A DNA stretch of 64,000 nucleotides from NCBI GenBank assembly GCA_016704655.1, contig JADIZR010000010.1, positions 1-64,000 of the forward strand, given 5' to 3'. A program made the translations under genes and the position numbers. Under the pieces are notes generated by a model, which searched no databases, was not told the origin of the DNA, and was given only the letters and a program-made list of their open reading frames with translations. This stretch comes from Pseudomonadota bacterium (lineage in GTDB: Bacteria; Pseudomonadota; Gammaproteobacteria; Steroidobacterales; Steroidobacteraceae). Below, piece after piece: positions 63,622-64,000 of this stretch; positions within the stretch are counted from its first letter, which is position 1; every line of letters starts with the position of its first letter.

Positions 63622-64000
63622 TCAGGCCTCGCCCGGGCGTCCGTCGGCGTCGCGCCGCGACTGCAGCGCAGCGCGGATATCTTCCAGGCGCGCGCGCTGC
63701 ACGCCCGAGGCGTCGAAGTTGTCGCGGTCGAGCCAGCGTTCGAACGCCTCGCGCAACAGTGGCCATTCCGAGTCGATGACCGAATACCAGGCCGTGTCGC
63801 GACTGCGGCCCTTGTAGATCGTCGCCTGGCGGAACACGCCTTCGAACACGAAGCCGAGTCTTGCGGCGGCGCGCCGCGACCTGGCGTTGAGCGCGTCGCA
63901 CTTCCATTCGTAGCGACGGTAACCAAGCTCGAACGCGTGCCGCATCATCAGATACATCGCTTCCGTCGCGGCCGGCGACCGCTGCAGCAGCGGCGACAGG
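63622..64000 (-). CDS. GNAT family N-acetyltransferase, 5' end outside the window
   Basis: Only the C-terminal 125 or so residues are inside the window. They show the last half of the acetyl-CoA fold: ATEAMYLMMRHAFELGYRRY, then KCDALNARSRRAAARLGFVF and EGVFRQATIYKGRSRDTAWY, as in the RimJ/RimL group. The gene continues beyond 64000. It ends 4 nt before the M81 start, suggesting one operon. Confidence 0.85.
   Translation of the reverse strand, partial: LSPLLQRSPAATEAMYLMMRHAFELGYRRYEWKCDALNARSRRAAARLGFVFEGVFRQATIYKGRSRDTAWYSVIDSEWPLLREAFERWLDRDNFDASGVQRARLEDIRAALQSRRDADGRPGEA

Overview
The window is GC-rich bacterial chromosome with tightly packed, often overlapping genes. It most likely comes from a gammaproteobacterium related to the Xanthomonadales or Steroidobacterales. 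Grounds for this are an OmpA-type porin, glutathione-dependent formaldehyde oxidation, ExoD, WS/DGAT, exported M16 peptidase pairs and REP-like hairpins; the placement is an inference. I see no rRNA, tRNA, CRISPR array, transposase or phage gene. The sequence looks draft-quality. It holds an 84-nt almost pure G block (4177-4260), a 14-G run (21335-21348), and at least five genes interrupted by single-base shifts or small deletions. I list those genes as interrupted and leave open whether they are broken in the cell.

Layout. 0.1-10.4 kb: a PQQ- and heme-containing alcohol dehydrogenase, an amidase, an iron alcohol dehydrogenase, an acyl-CoA synthetase, a DUF3047 protein and a wax ester synthase/DGAT (alcohol and fatty-acid metabolism). 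11.0-16.1 kb: a five-gene minus-strand operon with 1-4 nt overlaps (TPP enzyme, BASS transporter, NAD epimerase, SDR, ExoD), with an operator-like dyad in front. 16.3-30.5 kb: single genes and pairs, including a damaged TauE/SafE permease, a GST, two exported methyltransferase-like proteins, a sulfotransferase/aminotransferase pair, the frmA-fghA formaldehyde genes, a VNGS-repeat exported protein, a WYL regulator, a large M16 peptidase and an OmpW-OmpA chimeric porin. 30.6-35.1 kb: a 2-oxoacid:ferredoxin oxidoreductase operon (gamma, alpha, beta and a flavin/iron-sulfur subunit). 35.3-40.6 kb: a peptidase operon (DUF885, M16 active, M16 inactive, NAD(P)-binding protein). 40.6-47 kb: an MscS channel, transaldolase, phosphoketolase and a DUF481 protein.

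47.2-53.7 kb: a group 1d (oxygen-tolerant) membrane-bound [NiFe] hydrogenase operon, hyaABCDEF followed by a rubredoxin-HybE fusion. 53.6-61.6 kb: a second iron alcohol dehydrogenase, an aldehyde dehydrogenase and a glutamine-synthetase-like ligase, divergent from a TRAP transporter; together they resemble an amine/alcohol uptake and oxidation locus. 61.6-64 kb: a universal stress protein, an M81 (MlrC-like) peptidase and a GNAT acetyltransferase cut by the window edge.

Together the genes suggest a metabolically flexible aerobe. It could oxidise alcohols, formaldehyde and H2, feed 2-oxoacids into low-potential electron carriers, cleave sugar phosphates by phosphoketolase and possibly store wax esters or triacylglycerol. 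The most unusual non-coding signal is a family of long hairpins (144-219, 54934-55015, 55233-55306). They share a conserved loop while their arms differ but remain self-complementary.
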